A stretch of 56,576 nucleotides of DNA from a virus. The stretch covers positions 1 to 56,576 of IMG/VR virus record IMGVR_UViG_3300044546_000637. One strand, written 5' to 3'. Shown here piece after piece: positions 27,701 to 37,370 of this stretch. The notes under the pieces were generated by a model, which was not told the origin of the DNA, ran no database searches, and saw only the letters and a program-made list of their open reading frames with translations. How positions within the stretch are numbered: position 1 is the first letter of the stretch; every line of letters starts with the position of its first letter. The position numbers and the translations under genes are program-made.

Positions 27701-30700
27701 GAACCAGTTTCTCCTTGGATTCCTTGAACGCCCTGCAACCCTTGAACGCCTTGCAACCCTTGAACGCCTTGCAACCCTTGAACGCCTTGCAACCCTTGTG
27801 TACCTTGAGCGCCAGCGTCACCAACGTCACCAGTTCTAGCAAAAGTAATTACAATGTCTTCGTTGTTTGAGAAAGAATTTACGCCAGATAATTTACTTAC
27901 TGGAACTTTAAAGTAATTTGTCGCATGAGTATGACTTCCAGTGATACTAAATAAAACAGAATTAGCTGGAGTTGTTTTGCTAGTGATCGAGAAGTGACCT
28001 TTGATTGCAGAAGTAGAATCATCAATGGTCTGTAAGAAATTGTATATAGAAACGCTTAAATCGTCTGTTTGGCTAATGTATAATTCAGTAGCAGAAGAGA
28101 ATAGAGCGTTATTTAAACGAAGTTTACCAGATGTTGGGTCAGCGTCAGTTGTTGAGTCGCTGAAAGTATAATCGAAAGCAGCGCCGCCGAATGTTCCAGC
28201 AGTTCCTTGTGCGCCTGTTACACCTTGTCCACCAGTTGTTCCTTGTGGACCAGCGATAGCAGAGAAAGCTTCTACCCAATTGCTGCTATAATAAATATTT
28301 AAATTACCGTCAGAAGAATTCCACCAAAGATCATTAGCTTCAGCAGAAACTGGAGCAGTTGCAGAAGTAGAAATTTCAATACCTCTGTCGCCTTGAACAC
28401 CTTGAGTGCCTTGAACGCCTTGAGTACCTTGTGCGCCTTGTGATCCAGTAATTCCTTGAACTCCTTGAGTGCCTTGAGTGCCTTGTGAGCCTGTTGCACC
28501 TTGAGAACCAGTAACGCCTTGAGTGCCTTGAACGCCCTGAATTCCTTGTGTGCCTTGAACGCCTTGCAGTCCTTCTAATCCTTGAATTCCTTGTGTTCCT
28601 TGAACTCCTTGTGTACCTTGCGCACCTTCTAAGCCTTGAATACCTTGAGTTCCCTGCGCTCCTTGTGAGCCTGTTGCTCCTTGAGCGCCAGTAATTCCTT
28701 GAACTCCTTGTGTGCCTTGAACGCCTTGTAAGCCTTCTAAGCCTTGAGTGCCTTGAATTCCTTGTGTTCCTTGAACGCCCTGCAATCCTTGAACGCCTTG
28801 AACGCCTTGAGTTCCCTGAACGCCTTGAACGCCTTGAACTCCTTGAGTTCCTTGTGAGCCTTCAAGTCCTTGAAGACCTTGAATTCCTTGAGTTCCTTGT
28901 GTGCCTTGCGAACCAAAAGTGCCTTGAGAACCGTCTGCGCCGATATAACCAGCAGATCCTTGAATACCAGTTGTTCCTTGAACACCTTGAATTCCTTGAA
29001 TGCCTTGCGCGCCTTCGGCTCCTTGAATACCAAGCAATCCTTGAATTCCTTGCGTACCTTGAACTCCTTGAGTGCCTTGAATACCTTGTGTGCCCTGAAC
29101 ACCTTGCGTTCCTTGAACTCCTTGCGTTCCTTGAACGCCTTGAGTTCCTTGAACGCCTTGTAATCCTTGAGAGCCTTGAACGCCTTGGCTACCACCAACA
29201 GAATTCCAAGTTGCGCCATCACTAATTAAAACAAGAGTCTTATACTGTTCTAAGTAATAAGCATTAGCTCCATCAATTTGCCCATTGTAAGTAGCGTCAA
29301 CAGTAATTTGCGCAGATCCTTTGTTTGTGATAACAAATTGGCGACCAACATTAGAAGAAGCTGAGATTAAAGTGGCAGTATATGGAGTAGCGGAATCAAA
29401 AACAATATTATCATCACTAGTTGTTAAAGTATAGTGACCAGTTTTTACATTTACGTTTCTAACAAAAGAATCGGCGTCAAGAGTTCCAGTAACATTAAGA
29501 TAATTGAAAACGCCAGAAGGTAAAGTAGCAACACCACTTAAGTTTGCGGCGTTTCTATAATACGTTGAATCATTTCCGTCTAAAGAATCTGAATCAACAG
29601 CTTTTCCTGTGATTGAAAGTTTTTCATCTTCTAATTCGTTGATTGCATCTTGAACATTAGTTGAAGAAATTCCGCTGTACGGAGTGTTAACAATAATTGA
29701 AGCATCAGCTTGTTTATTTCCCCAAAGACCAGAGCCGCTATTATAAATTAAGAAATCGTTGTTAGCTAAACCAGTAATTTTTACGTCATGAATTTCGTTT
29801 AGTTCAAAACCGTTTTGAACTTTAACGTATAATTGACCGTTACCGTTATTTGCTCTAGCTATAACACCAATGAAAACAAGATGACTTGGAGCGAGCGCTC
29901 TAGTTGCAGTAAAAGTGCCGGGTGTTGAGCCTAGCCAAACAGAATCACCAGCTTGAAAACTTCCAAGAGAAAGCCCTTCAACAACACCGTTAGACATTAC
30001 AAATCCAACACCGTTTGGAGCAATAGATTCTAATACAACACCTAATGTTTTGCTTGATGTAGCTTCAGTAGAATTAGAAGCTCTTTTTACAGAAGCGCGA
30101 TCTCCATGAGCGCCGAATAAGTAAACAACTTCACCTTTATTAAGAGTTGTCGCTTCTGCATTTGATACATAAGAAACAGCATCTTGACCAACTTGAAGAA
30201 CTACGTTTCCGCCTTTTAATCCAAGGTCAATTGTTCCATCTTCTTCGTTCCATTTTAAACGAGCTGGAAGTGAACCAAACGTTGTTCCAGTATGGAAATC
30301 AACATAATCAGTATGAGATATTGCGCCGCTAAATAGACCAGTAAAAACGCCGCTTAATACTACATTTCCTGTAATATTACTTCCATCTCTAAAATAAGAG
30401 CTATCATATCCATCTAAGAGATTAGAATCGGCAGCTTTACCAGTAATTGAAAGGTAGTTATTAGGAAGATCTAATAAACCAGTAATATCATTTGTGATTC
30501 CTGTTGTATCAACAAATATATAGCCAGTTAAGTTACCAGCATTTCGATAATAGTCAGCGCCAGTTCCGTTAAGTTTCGCAGAATCGGCGGCTTTACCAGT
30601 TACGCTAAGATAAAGACCGCTTAAGTTCAAGTCGCTAATAACTCCAGTAGCATCTGCTACTGAGAAGTTTACCTGCGCGCCTGATTGAGAACCTAAGTAG

Positions 30701-30711
30701 TATTTACCCAT
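24745..30711 (-). CDS. Long tail fibre with three collagen-like segments and S74-type chaperone
   Basis: At 1988 residues this is the longest fibre. It opens with '[20 protein letters not shown]', an N-terminus also seen at 31205 and 33217, followed by '[10 protein letters not shown]' repeats. Residues about 430-500 match the protein at 31205 ('SF(V/I)RNV', 'GRQFVI.NKG', 'GQIDGA..Y'). Collagen-like blocks lie at about residues 507-775, 964-1182 and 1222-1344, separated by small beta domains containing 'NDLWWNS'. The C-terminal third has 'SGNVGIGT(S/A)SP' repeats and ends in an S74-type chaperone with '[13 protein letters not shown]' near residue 1891 (Ser-Asp...Lys retained) and a coiled coil. 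It is first in a group of three related fibre genes. Confidence 0.9.
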   Translation of the reverse strand: MGKYYLGSQSGAQVNFSVADATGVISDLNLSGLYLSVTGKAADSAKLNGTGADYYRNAGNLTGYIFVDTTGITNDITGLLDLPNNYLSITGKAADSNLLDGYDSSYFRDGSNITGNVVLSGVFTGLFSGAISHTDYVDFHTGTTFGSLPARLKWNEEDGTIDLGLKGGNVVLQVGQDAVSYVSNAEATTLNKGEVVYLFGAHGDRASVKRASNSTEATSSKTLGVVLESIAPNGVGFVMSNGVVEGLSLGSFQAGDSVWLGSTPGTFTATRALAPSHLVFIGVIARANNGNGQLYVKVQNGFELNEIHDVKITGLANNDFLIYNSGSGLWGNKQADASIIVNTPYSGISSTNVQDAINELEDEKLSITGKAVDSDSLDGNDSTYYRNAANLSGVATLPSGVFNYLNVTGTLDADSFVRNVNVKTGHYTLTTSDDNIVFDSATPYTATLISASSNVGRQFVITNKGSAQITVDATYNGQIDGANAYYLEQYKTLVLISDGATWNSVGGSQGVQGSQGLQGVQGTQGVQGTQGVQGTQGVQGTQGIQGTQGVQGTQGIQGLLGIQGAEGAQGIQGIQGVQGTTGIQGSAGYIGADGSQGTFGSQGTQGTQGIQGLQGLEGSQGTQGVQGVQGVQGTQGVQGVQGLQGVQGTQGIQGTQGLEGLQGVQGTQGVQGITGAQGATGSQGAQGTQGIQGLEGAQGTQGVQGTQGIQGLEGLQGVQGTQGIQGVQGTQGVTGSQGATGSQGTQGTQGVQGITGSQGAQGTQGVQGTQGVQGDRGIEISTSATAPVSAEANDLWWNSSDGNLNIYYSSNWVEAFSAIAGPQGTTGGQGVTGAQGTAGTFGGAAFDYTFSDSTTDADPTSGKLRLNNALFSSATELYISQTDDLSVSIYNFLQTIDDSTSAIKGHFSITSKTTPANSVLFSITGSHTHATNYFKVPVSKLSGVNSFSNNEDIVITFARTGDVGDAGAQGTQGLQGVQGLQGVQGLQGVQGLQGVQGIQGETGSQGATGSQGVQGLQGVQGLQGLEGAQGVQGVQGTQGIQGETGLQGATGSQGTQGVQGITGLQGTTGSQGTQGVQGTIGSQGTAGYIGADGAQGATGTTGAQGSQGIQGVQGVQGVQGTQGVQGTQGLQGVQGLQGVQGVQGVTGSQGASGYVGSDGAQGSTGAQGIQGLQGVQGLKGTQITTSDSAPGSPTVNDLWWNSTSGTLMIYYYDGDTFQWVDAAAGAVGSQGATGAQGAVGAQGATGSQGAQGTQGVQGANGSQGTTGDTGAQGSTGAQGVQGITGTQGITGQTGAQGATGAQGTSGTNGSQGTTGSQGATGTQGTVGAQGTTGAQGVQGTSGASILGTANTWANTNAFTTLSASSSISGAVGAYFPSISPAPSGSNLEVGYDSGSNIGVLQAYNRTGSAWRDVGMYGLTSKHFASGSLIGTFSSTGLAVTGALSSTTGANFATSSGNVGIGTSSPSGYLANKLVINTGTDYNNGITIASASNRNGSIWFGDGTTGNESYRGGIDYQHTTDTLYLYAGALGNFTLTSTGVAVTGTISGTGANTFVSTTASGNWGFVHSNFYAGQGGNVYSKGFSSGAIGIFNGSVTAQDIYLYNQNDPGAGILVLKASGNVGIGTTSPTSKLTTYYTGIYDSNTTRFVDIAGEFFGTDPSSATNAGAFTGIRMGNITAGKYAMMGAVSEDNLGFSRANGLSFWTSPQDTAPIERLRISNAGNVGIGTASPSAKLEVNAGTGTPAFNNGIAIVTGNSTFTDGHGGILQFQNEDVITAAVRGIREAGWGSAIALYTHNTSSGNTFGTTVVERMRIDSSGTLLVGTTNTDPTFNRVNGTNITSDGRIYARATGSWDLGANSSTPIHIAFYTDNGSARVNAGSISSSGSTTTYATSSDYRRKSNVQDLTGSGAFIDALKPRTFDWDTGDKGVGFVAHEFAEVSPSSVSGEKDAVDSDGKPVYQAMQASSSEVIANLVAELQSLRARVAALETN
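26680..27045 (-). repeat. Collagen-like Gly-X-Y repeat, third block of the 1988-residue fibre
   Basis: About 40 Gly-X-Y triplets with GAQ, GTT, GSQ and GVQ units. It directly precedes a '[18 protein letters not shown]' element, which also follows the collagen block of the fibre at 18901. Confidence 0.9.
27165..27820 (-). repeat. Collagen-like Gly-X-Y repeat, second block of the 1988-residue fibre
   Basis: About 70 Gly-X-Y triplets dominated by GVQ, GLQ and GTQ. Near 27640-27800 the 18-base unit encoding GLQGVQ is repeated almost exactly several times in a row. Confidence 0.9.
28385..29190 (-). repeat. Collagen-like Gly-X-Y repeat, first block of the 1988-residue fibre
   Basis: About 89 Gly-X-Y triplets, mainly GVQ, GTQ, GIQ and GLE. 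It begins just after '[10 protein letters not shown]', the same junction as in the fibre at 31205. Confidence 0.9.
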
Positions 30712-30826
30712 GTTATTATAGTTACCTTAATCCGATAACTAGATTTACAGTTAAATTGAGCATAAAACGAACTATATTTTAACCATTTAAGGCTAAAACA
30801 TAGCTGCTATATAAACTCAACCTAAC
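30712..30826. other. 115-base gap between fibre gene 24745-30711 and the small gene 30827-31186
   Basis: AT-rich, without an open frame or clear hairpin-plus-T-run. It contains CTGTAAATC on the minus strand, a weak relative of the shared upstream motif, about 40 bases before the fibre start. It may hold a promoter for the long fibre. Confidence 0.4.
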
Positions 30827-31186
30827 TTATGGGGTTGGAGCAGAGCCAGAAGGGGCAACACCAGTATCCCAAGGCATTTTGATTTCTACTGGATCGCTCT
30901 TAGCGAGTTGCTTGGCGATTTGCTCGTTAACGTGCTCTTCGTAGCTGCCAGTTACGACACTTTGAACCCACGCGATAACATTAGCTTCAGTAAGAGTTTC
31001 AAATGCAACGAACTGTCCGTCAGGAACGTTCGCGCTTGTGAAAGGAGTAGCGCCAGAGAATTCTCCAACGTTGCCGTTTTCGTCTGTACCGATTTTTTTC
31101 CAGTAGGTTTGAACGATAGCGTTCTTATTTGCGCCTTCGTCTTTTACCTTGATACCTGTTACTTTCCATGTATATGTGATAGCCAT
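30827..31186 (-). CDS. Small conserved phage protein between fibre genes
   Basis: The 119-residue protein reads 'MAITYTWKVTGIKVKDEGANKNAIVQTYWKKIGTDE' and ends in a flexible 'GVAPSGSAPTP' tail. The 'TYTWKVTG(L/I)K' start with a 'V.Q.YW...G.DE.GN.G.F.GATPF' core is a short protein type I associate with marine phage structural regions; its role is unknown. It is placed between two long fibres, so a baseplate or fibre-accessory role is plausible. Confidence 0.65.
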   Translation of the reverse strand: MAITYTWKVTGIKVKDEGANKNAIVQTYWKKIGTDENGNVGEFSGATPFTSANVPDGQFVAFETLTEANVIAWVQSVVTGSYEEHVNEQIAKQLAKSDPVEIKMPWDTGVAPSGSAPTP

Positions 31187-31204
31187 AAATTTATATATTT
31201 TAAA

Positions 31205-33181
31205 TTAGTTTTTAATGTTTTCCAGCACTAAAATGCGGTCTTTTAGTGATTCGATGGTAGCTTGCTGCTCTTTCATCGCTTCGATAAGAAGAGCTGTGAT
31301 ATTTCCGTAGTAAACAGCTTTGTTCTTTTCTTTTGTTTCGATATTTTCGTATTCATATACGACTTCTTTTAAAACTGGTTCAATTTCCTGCGCGACAACG
31401 CCAACCATACGTTCAGTTTTACCAGTATAGTTAAAATAATAACCATTTATCTGCATTACCTTATTTAATGCGTTATCAATACGAACAATATTTTCTTTTA
31501 ATCTAATATCAGAAGCGCTTCCATAAGCGGTAATATTAGAATTCGCTACGATTGCTCCGTTACTTCCTAGACTAATAACCGCGCTACCACTTCTATTTGC
31601 GCTAAAAATACGAACTCCAGAGGTAAATCGCATTGAACAGTAAGCGTCATTCAAATCAACAATGTCGCCATCATCAGCGAGAATGATGCCTCCACCCGAA
31701 GCGTTATTTTGGCTAACGCTTATAGATCCAGCAAAATTGGAGTTTGAATTTGGATCTAAATAATATGCAGTATTGTTAATATCGGAAAAAACTGCGGCAT
31801 AAATTGTATTTTGAACTCTTACGTTATTATCTCCATTACCTATCGACATTAATTCAGCTTCGGCACCACCATTAGAAGTTGGTGAATCATTATAGAATCT
31901 TGTACCGCCGTAATTCCAGTACCCACCAATGCGAATACCTGTATGGTAACCAATAATTAAATCTGGATATGGATAATCCCAACCTCCTCCAGCTTGACCA
32001 ATTGAATAGTGATTTGCTCCAAAAGTTACATTAGAATTTCCACCAACACCCGTGAAAGATAAACGGGATAAAGTTCTTTCTGTATTGTCTATTGTTGCGC
32101 CAGAAATTCCCTGCGCTCCTGTTGCGCCAGTTGATCCTGTAGATCCAGTTGAGCCAGTCGCGCCTTGTGAACCAGTATTACCAGTATTACCTGTTGCGCC
32201 TGTCGCCCCCTGCGCGCCTGTAGCGCCTGTACCGCCTGTAGATCCAGTTGAACCTGTTGCACCTTGCGAACCGGTATTACCAGTATTACCTGTTGCGCCT
32301 GTCGTCCCCTGCGCGCCTGTTCTTCCTTGCGTTCCTTGAGCGCCTTGCGAGCCAGTAGCTCCTGTTGAGCCTTGTGAACCTGTAGCGCCGTTAGTACCAG
32401 TAGTTCCCTGCGCGCCTGTAGCTCCAGTAGTTCCTTGTGCTCCAGTTGCGCCTGTTGAGCCTTGCGAACCAGTAACGCCTTGTGTACCTTGAACTCCTTG
32501 AGTTCCTTGTGGGCCTTGCAAACCTTGAGTACCTTGAACACCCTGCGTTCCTTGTGGGCCTTGTAAACCTTGCGTACCCTGAACGCCTTGAGTTCCTTGA
32601 ACGCCTTGCGTACCCTGAACGCCTTGAGTTCCCTGTGGACCCTGAGTTCCTTGTACGCCCTGCAAGCCTTGAATACCTTGAATGCCTTGCTTACCAGCAT
32701 CAGCGTTCCAAGTTGATCCATCGCTAAACACAGATATAGATTGATATTGCGGCAAAGAATAAGTATCTGCGCCATCAATCTGACCAACTCCAGAAGCGTT
32801 AACTGTAACAGTTCCAGCTCCTTTATTTTTGATTACAAACTGTCTTCCAGCGTTGCCAGAAGCGTAGATTAAACTAATTGTCTTTGGATCAGCTGAACTT
32901 GAGATAATAACATCGTCAGCAGTAGAAACTGTATAATCAACGAACTTGGTTGATACATTTCTAATAAACGAATCAACATCTAATGTACCAAAAACACCAG
33001 AAGGTAAATTTGCAGTTCCAGTTAGATTAGATGCGTCTGCGTAATAAGATGAAAGCTGCCCGCTTAAGCGAGTTGAACTATAAGCTATGCCACTCTGCGC
33101 GTTTAAGAAAACGCCAGTATCAACATCAACGATTTGAAAATCAACTTGTTGAGGACTTGCTCCTAGATAGTAAACTCCCAT
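31205..33181 (-). CDS. Tail fibre with collagen-like segment and S74 intramolecular chaperone
   Basis: The 658-residue fibre begins '[19 protein letters not shown]' and, through about residue 155, parallels the long fibre at 24745 ('SFIRNV', '[10 protein letters not shown]', 'GQIDGADTY'). Residues about 164-362 are Gly-X-Y, including a 'GTQGLQGPQ' block with rare prolines. A compact beta domain follows, then an '[14 protein letters not shown]' repeat like that of fibre 21976. The C-terminal S74 chaperone shows '[14 protein letters not shown]' near residue 557 with the Ser-Asp...Lys cleavage motif, '[17 protein letters not shown]', and a terminal coiled coil. It looks like a short-form paralogue of the neighbouring long fibres. 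Confidence 0.9.
   Translation of the reverse strand: MGVYYLGASPQQVDFQIVDVDTGVFLNAQSGIAYSSTRLSGQLSSYYADASNLTGTANLPSGVFGTLDVDSFIRNVSTKFVDYTVSTADDVIISSSADPKTISLIYASGNAGRQFVIKNKGAGTVTVNASGVGQIDGADTYSLPQYQSISVFSDGSTWNADAGKQGIQGIQGLQGVQGTQGPQGTQGVQGTQGVQGTQGVQGTQGLQGPQGTQGVQGTQGLQGPQGTQGVQGTQGVTGSQGSTGATGAQGTTGATGAQGTTGTNGATGSQGSTGATGSQGAQGTQGRTGAQGTTGATGNTGNTGSQGATGSTGSTGGTGATGAQGATGATGNTGNTGSQGATGSTGSTGSTGATGAQGISGATIDNTERTLSRLSFTGVGGNSNVTFGANHYSIGQAGGGWDYPYPDLIIGYHTGIRIGGYWNYGGTRFYNDSPTSNGGAEAELMSIGNGDNNVRVQNTIYAAVFSDINNTAYYLDPNSNSNFAGSISVSQNNASGGGIILADDGDIVDLNDAYCSMRFTSGVRIFSANRSGSAVISLGSNGAIVANSNITAYGSASDIRLKENIVRIDNALNKVMQINGYYFNYTGKTERMVGVVAQEIEPVLKEVVYEYENIETKEKNKAVYYGNITALLIEAMKEQQATIESLKDRILVLENIKN
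32095..32690 (-). repeat. Collagen-like Gly-X-Y repeat in fibre 31205-33181
   Basis: About 66 Gly-X-Y triplets. The part encoding [19 protein letters not shown] occurs twice about 110 bases apart, an internal duplication. Confidence 0.9.
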
Positions 33182-33216
33182 ATTGCTTTATGTTAATTTC
33201 AAAATTCATCGCCCAC

Positions 33217-35247
33217 TTATGAAACGACAGCGCTAATTACGCTAGCAGTCCATTTGATTGTAGCGGCGGCTTCGCCTTTAACTTGGAGCTTTAGAGAATC
33301 TGTTGTATTGTCGCCATCAACGAACACTTCCCAAGGAGCGTTGCTTTCAGAAGCGAACTTTGTGACGATAGCGTTAGCGACAAGAGCTGTATTACCAGCT
33401 TTGTTAGCAACCAAGCAATCATAAGACCAAGAAGCGGCTTTGGCGTTTGTTGTATCGAACGCTGTGATTGTTCCTTTGAAAGAAGCGGCAGAATTATTTG
33501 CGATAGTGACTCGTCCAGATGTTCCGTTTAAGAACATTTCTGTGGTTGCGTCGTCTGTAGTTGTGCAGTAAACTGCAAAGTGATCAGACTTAGCTTGAGC
33601 AGAACCTGAAACTGTAATGCCACCGATAACAAGATCGTTAGCTGTGCCAGAACCGTTTGTGGTGATGTAATCAAGTGTTACTTGACCAGTGCGAGGATAA
33701 AGAACGTCAAGGTCAGTTGTTTGAACGCCAAGACCAGTGATGTGACCGTAAATATCAACTAGACCAGTGAAATTCTGGATTACAACGCCTTGAGTATTTG
33801 TGCTAACTGTGCTAACGGCAGCAGATGTATCTTCGTGAGAAACAACAATCAGATTAGAACCATTGTCAGTAACAAGAATTCCGCTAGAGCCGCTAATAGT
33901 AATGTCATTTACGTCGCCATTAGAGCCTGTGATGCGGATAATCGCATCATTAGTTCCACCAGCAGCGACAGCAAGGTCGTACATGGTGAATTCCGATGTG
34001 ATCGGCATATTGTAGTATGTCGTTCCATCGTTTGTGAACTGCCAGCGATCAAGACCTTCGTTCCAGCGGAGAGCTGTGTTTGCTTCTGTGCCGCGTTCAA
34101 TTTCAATACCACCGTTTTCAGTTGGTACTGCTCCAGTAAAGTCAGCGTTAAGAGTAATTAGCGCATCACCGATGTTTGTTTCGGTTGTGTTAATGTAGGT
34201 TGTAGTACCGCTAACAGTTAAGTTACCAGTAATGACTAAACTACCATCAAGTCTTAAAAGATTTGCGTCGGATTTGTAAGCCGAAACTTTTGTCGCGTCG
34301 TTTGGACCGAAAACAACAGCGTCAGAGCTTTGAACAGAGTTTAAGAAAACAACTGGACCAGCTTTAACTGTTAATGTATCAGAAGCATCACTACCAAGAA
34401 TCACATTACCATTTGCAGTAAGATCGCCAACTGTAATTCCGTTTGTGGTAGAATTTCCGCTGTTTGTTACGCTTTCTAAATCTCTAGCATACGATTCATT
34501 GATTAAAGTTCTCAGCAAACCAGACAAAGTATGAACAGAACCTTCACTTGGAGCAGTTGTGGTTACGCCGCTAGCAATTTGATCACGAACAATAACTGCG
34601 GTTTGACCAGTAGCAGAGAGAACGTGACCAAATGGGTCAAAAGTGAATACAACACCAGTGATAGCAGAACCAGCAGCTGCGGCAACAGTAACATCAGCTA
34701 CGCTAGAAGTATCTTTGTGAGAAATTGTAATTGCATCAGTAGCAACAGAAAGTTCAAGACCAGTTCCAGCAACTACTTGAACAAAATCATTGAAAACTTG
34801 ACCGCTAACACGACCAGTTAAATTGATATTAGCTGTATTAGCAGTTGGGCTAGAAGCATTAACTTGGTAAAGATTACCAGCGTTGATAGAGAGGTAGCCA
34901 GACAAGCCTGTGCCGAAATCCCATACAGAATCAGACGTTGAAACGCCTGTGCCGTTTTCCGCGACAGTTTCAGAGATATCGCGGAAAGCAGCAGAGCCAA
35001 GAGTACCAGTGAAATTGGAGATAATTCCTGTGGCAACTCTCAAGTCATAAGCTTGACCACTAAGGTAACCAGAGATACCAGTGGTAAAGTCGAATGTAGC
35101 CTTTGTGCTTGGGGTTAAACCAGTTTGTCCACCAGAAACTGTCTGGTCGATAACGTACTGTTTAAGGTCAGCGGCAACAATCGACGCAGAGCCTGTTGTA
35201 AAGTTGATTTGATTGCCGACCAGTGAGCCTGTATAGTAGATAGCCAT
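33217..35247 (-). CDS. Tail fibre / baseplate-proximal structural protein
   Basis: The 676-residue protein starts 'MAIYYTGSLVGNQINFTTGSAS', sharing the (M)(G/A)xYYxG start with the next two fibres. It has 'SGYLSGQAYDLRVATG' elements, 'VVFGPNDATKVSAYKSD', and a 'GDALITLNADFTG..P.ENGGIEIERG..ANTALRWNE..DRWQFTNDG' segment that is a hallmark of fibre proteins in T4-like marine phages. The C-terminal 100 residues ('GTSGRVTIANNSAASFKGTITAF' to the end) parallel the C-terminus of the next protein at 35291. There is no collagen segment and no S74 domain. An SD-like GGAGA lies upstream of the start. Probably the first fibre of the array, near the baseplate. Confidence 0.8.
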   Translation of the reverse strand: MAIYYTGSLVGNQINFTTGSASIVAADLKQYVIDQTVSGGQTGLTPSTKATFDFTTGISGYLSGQAYDLRVATGIISNFTGTLGSAAFRDISETVAENGTGVSTSDSVWDFGTGLSGYLSINAGNLYQVNASSPTANTANINLTGRVSGQVFNDFVQVVAGTGLELSVATDAITISHKDTSSVADVTVAAAAGSAITGVVFTFDPFGHVLSATGQTAVIVRDQIASGVTTTAPSEGSVHTLSGLLRTLINESYARDLESVTNSGNSTTNGITVGDLTANGNVILGSDASDTLTVKAGPVVFLNSVQSSDAVVFGPNDATKVSAYKSDANLLRLDGSLVITGNLTVSGTTTYINTTETNIGDALITLNADFTGAVPTENGGIEIERGTEANTALRWNEGLDRWQFTNDGTTYYNMPITSEFTMYDLAVAAGGTNDAIIRITGSNGDVNDITISGSSGILVTDNGSNLIVVSHEDTSAAVSTVSTNTQGVVIQNFTGLVDIYGHITGLGVQTTDLDVLYPRTGQVTLDYITTNGSGTANDLVIGGITVSGSAQAKSDHFAVYCTTTDDATTEMFLNGTSGRVTIANNSAASFKGTITAFDTTNAKAASWSYDCLVANKAGNTALVANAIVTKFASESNAPWEVFVDGDNTTDSLKLQVKGEAAATIKWTASVISAVVS

Positions 35248-35273
35248 TTTTTAAATTCTCCGTTATTAAATTA

Positions 35274-35280
35274 TTTACAC
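35274..35280 (-). promoter_or_regulatory. GTGTAAA motif upstream of fibre gene 33217-35247
   Basis: On the minus strand GTGTAAATAATTTAATAA lies about 15-35 bases before the start at 35247, with a GGAGA ribosome site between them. It belongs to the recurring motif set. Confidence 0.3.
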
Positions 35281-35290
35281 GATTTTGTTG

Positions 35291-35980
35291 TTATTTTACT
35301 TGTATTAAATCTAGAAATGCAACCCAGTGAATTGTAGTCGCCGCCAAACCTAAAGCGCTGATCTTCAAGTAACCATAAGTTGTGTCAGCGTCGATTAAGA
35401 TTCCGCCAACTGCCAACTCATCAGTTATTCCGTTCACAATTGTTCCTCCAACAATTTCTGTGAATCCTGCGCTTATACCTTTCTTAATTGTGCCTTCTGC
35501 GTTAAACGTTGATGTTAAACCAGCAGTTGATCTTCCAATAACTCTCACTTTAAAGAACCATGAAGTGTTATTAGGCAAAGTTAACTTCTTGATTTGATTT
35601 GGAAACGCCAACTCATAAGTTCCAGTTGTTGTTGTTTCTCTTTTTAAAATAAATTCGGAATATTGAGCATCACCAGCTTGAGAAAAACTGCCATCAGCAG
35701 CTGTACGAATACCACTTAAAGTATTGTCTGTTCCACTACCAAGAAGAAGTGTGCCTGAGACAGAGACATTCTTTTCAAAGAATACGTCGTGAGTAGGATC
35801 AATCTGATCTGCGAAAATACCAGTAACGAAATTGTATTGACCACTTGTTAAGTGATAATATTGACCACCAGTTCCTCCTTGTAAGTCAGGAAGCGAGTTA
35901 TGATTGAACTGATCCGCTTCAATAATTTGAATCGGCCCATCATCATTACCAGATATAATAATTTCAACTACTTCGGGCAT
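35291..35980 (-). CDS. Fibre-associated structural protein
   Basis: The 229-residue protein has 'HNSLPDLQGGTGGQYYHLTSGQYNFVTG' near residues 28-55, a short 'L..LQGGT.G.YYHL...Q' module seen in many phage baseplate and fibre proteins. Its second half ('SQAGDAQYSEFILKRETTTTGTYELAF' to 'TTIHWVAFLDLIQVK') parallels the C-terminal 100 residues of the protein at 33217, so the two share a fibre-end or head domain. It overlaps nothing and starts two bases from the end of the next upstream gene. Confidence 0.65.
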   Translation of the reverse strand: MPEVVEIIISGNDDGPIQIIEADQFNHNSLPDLQGGTGGQYYHLTSGQYNFVTGIFADQIDPTHDVFFEKNVSVSGTLLLGSGTDNTLSGIRTAADGSFSQAGDAQYSEFILKRETTTTGTYELAFPNQIKKLTLPNNTSWFFKVRVIGRSTAGLTSTFNAEGTIKKGISAGFTEIVGGTIVNGITDELAVGGILIDADTTYGYLKISALGLAATTIHWVAFLDLIQVK

Positions 35981-35981
35981 T

Positions 35982-36323
35982 TTATGAGAGTGATGTTATG
36001 CCTGATGTTACCGAAATAACTCCTTTTAATATTTTTTGAAATGTACCATTATCAAATTTTACTAAAACATCATACTGCAAATCGCCCGGATGTAATGCCG
36101 CAGTTTGCGCAGCAGTTAAAGCAAGTTTGATTGATCCAATACTAGGATTTGTTTTCGTTACTGTAAAAGCAACAAGTGTTGGCGAATAATAATTCTGTTT
36201 TATTTCTGCATCAATTGTTGCAGAAGTAAGATTGATTGCTACGCCTCCAGCATCTTTAAGTATAAGACTAACAGAATAATCTGTATTTGTTTCTATGGAA
36301 ATGTTGTAAGTAGAAGCAGACAT
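35982..36323 (-). CDS. Small beta-sandwich baseplate/fibre protein
   Basis: The 113-residue protein, 'NISIETNTDYSVSLILKDAGGVAINLTSATIDAEIKQ', is of the small Ig-like type common upstream of phage fibres ('G.d....l...d..G.p.dLtg.t..a.ir'), resembling the N-terminal domain of BppU-like baseplate proteins. The later part includes 'GSIKLALTAAQTAALHPGDLQYDVLV', characteristic of that fold ('Lt..qt..l..G.Y.YDv'). It is the first gene of the leftward fibre array, right after a terminator. Confidence 0.65.
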   Translation of the reverse strand: MSASTYNISIETNTDYSVSLILKDAGGVAINLTSATIDAEIKQNYYSPTLVAFTVTKTNPSIGSIKLALTAAQTAALHPGDLQYDVLVKFDNGTFQKILKGVISVTSGITSLS

Positions 36324-36344
36324 TGTTAGAAGCGTTCATTTAAA

Positions 36345-36351
36345 TTTACAC
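36345..36351 (-). promoter_or_regulatory. GTGTAAA motif at the head of the fibre array
   Basis: On the minus strand TGTGTAAATTTAAATG lies 22-30 bases before the ATG at 36323 and just after the terminator hairpin at 36353-36380. This is the best-placed copy for a promoter that restarts transcription into the fibre array. Confidence 0.35.
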
Positions 36352-36352
36352 A

Positions 36353-36380
36353 AAAAGCGCACTTTTAAGGGTGCGCTTTT
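36353..36380 (-). terminator. Intrinsic terminator between head genes and fibre array
   Basis: Perfect 10-base stem AAAAGCGCAC / GTGCGCTTTT with an 8-base loop, followed on the minus strand by a TTTTT run that is part of the stem end. It lies 22 bases after the stop at 36403. Confidence 0.8.
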
Positions 36381-36402
36381 GAATTTTAATTAAAACTAGA
36401 CT

Positions 36403-36891
36403 TTAGTAGATGATGAAACCTGTACCAGTAGCAACCAAACCCATAACATCATTAAACATACTCTTGTTTACAACTTGAGTTGGTCTTGCTTGATAATAAT
36501 TATAAGCATAAACAAGTTTGTTAACTTCTTCCATATGACTTTTCGATAAAGAATGAAACTGTTTGCTCACTTCGTTTGTATTAACAAACACAATTGTATT
36601 GTCTTCGTCTTTTAAAGACAAGATTCCGTTTCCAGAGGAAGAACCAATAGATTTGATGACGTTTCTCGACTTCTTTTTGTAGTAGCTCGCCATATAAAGA
36701 TGCTTGAGAATATCTTGTTCTTCTTTTCCAAGACTAGCATCTTCGCCTGTGAAATTAGTAAAAATCAAGTTGTTGATTTCGCCTAAGTTTGCGGTAATCC
36801 AACCAGAAATGACACTGATATTAGCTTCTGCTACATCAGCGTCAAATTCGTAGAAGAATATACCGCTTGCTACTTGTTCGATATTAGCCAT
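36403..36891 (-). CDS. Putative head-tail adaptor protein
   Basis: The 162-residue protein is mostly helical: 'LGEINNLIFTNFTGEDASLGKEEQDILKHLYMASYYKKKSRNVIKSI' followed by a helix with 'HSLSKSHMEEVNKLVYAYNYYQ'. Small helical proteins just downstream of the capsid gene are typical head-tail adaptors or connectors, and 'E..IL..LYMA.YY.K..R' fits that type. It overlaps the upstream gene by 8 bases and ends before a terminator. I do not recognise the family; the role is inferred from position. Confidence 0.45.
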   Translation of the reverse strand: MANIEQVASGIFFYEFDADVAEANISVISGWITANLGEINNLIFTNFTGEDASLGKEEQDILKHLYMASYYKKKSRNVIKSIGSSSGNGILSLKDEDNTIVFVNTNEVSKQFHSLSKSHMEEVNKLVYAYNYYQARPTQVVNKSMFNDVMGLVATGTGFIIY

Positions 36892-37279
36892 TTAAGATTT
36901 TGTTCATAGCAATCTTCTGTTTTTCAGAAAATAGCTCTTTTTGTTTTGGTTGAGGAGAAAAATAACCACGACTCTGAACGTTCTGAGTGTCAAACTGCCT
37001 CATCAAACGCTTCTTTAACATAGGCTTGCTGCCAGATTGATCAATGTAAAGACGACGCGCCAACGCTTGCATTTGCATCTCGTTCATCTCATCTAAATTT
37101 TCTTCAAAGATAGAGCGATTTGCTGTGCCAAAAATATTTACTTCTTTAACGCCTAAAGCGGTTTCTAGTTCACGAACTTTATCACGATACTCCTTAGAGT
37201 TCTTATCTTGAATGCTGTTTAAAGCACTCATAAGACTCGGATTTTCTTTAACTTTAGACTGTCCAGTTGATGTTTCCAT
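36884..37279 (-). CDS. Small head-region protein with SAP-like motif
   Basis: The 131-residue protein is basic in its second half. A segment around residues 60-95 ('NEMQMQALARRLYIDQSGSKPMLKKRLMRQFD') fits the SAP helix-extended loop-helix pattern ('L..LAR.L.I..SGSK..L..RL'), a small DNA-binding motif. It ends in 'KQKELFSEKQKIAMNKILNG'. It lies downstream of the capsid terminator with its own upstream GTGTAAA-type motif. A role in DNA packaging or as a head-interior protein is possible. The SAP match is by eye. Confidence 0.5.
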   Translation of the reverse strand: METSTGQSKVKENPSLMSALNSIQDKNSKEYRDKVRELETALGVKEVNIFGTANRSIFEENLDEMNEMQMQALARRLYIDQSGSKPMLKKRLMRQFDTQNVQSRGYFSPQPKQKELFSEKQKIAMNKILNG

Positions 37280-37298
37280 ACTAGATGATACCTTACAG

Positions 37299-37308
37299 TT
37301 TACACTTT
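37299..37308 (-). promoter_or_regulatory. AAAGTGTAAA motif upstream of gene 36884-37279
   Basis: On the minus strand AAAGTGTAAACTGTAAGG lies about 20-30 bases before the start at 37279, directly after the capsid terminator. AAGG within it may act as ribosome site. It is one of the longest matches to the shared motif. Confidence 0.35.
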
Positions 37309-37324
37309 TCTAGAGTATAGAGAA

Positions 37325-37351
37325 TAAAAAACCCGCCTCTTTCGAGGCGGG
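37325..37351 (-). terminator. Intrinsic terminator after the major capsid gene
   Basis: Stem CCCGCCTC / GAGGCGGG with a four-base GAAA loop (minus strand), followed by TTTTTT. It is 20 bases past the capsid stop, which suits a gene expressed at very high level. Confidence 0.92.
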
Positions 37352-37370
37352 CTTCGTAAGAACTATTCTA

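Noticed and set aside
26986-29225. Many overlapping frames rich in Leu/Glu or Lys/Ala on both strands
   Set aside because: They are alternative readings of the Gly-X-Y blocks of the 1988-residue fibre.
17871-36323. Diversity-generating retroelement for the fibre genes
   Set aside because: No reverse transcriptase or template repeat is visible in the window.
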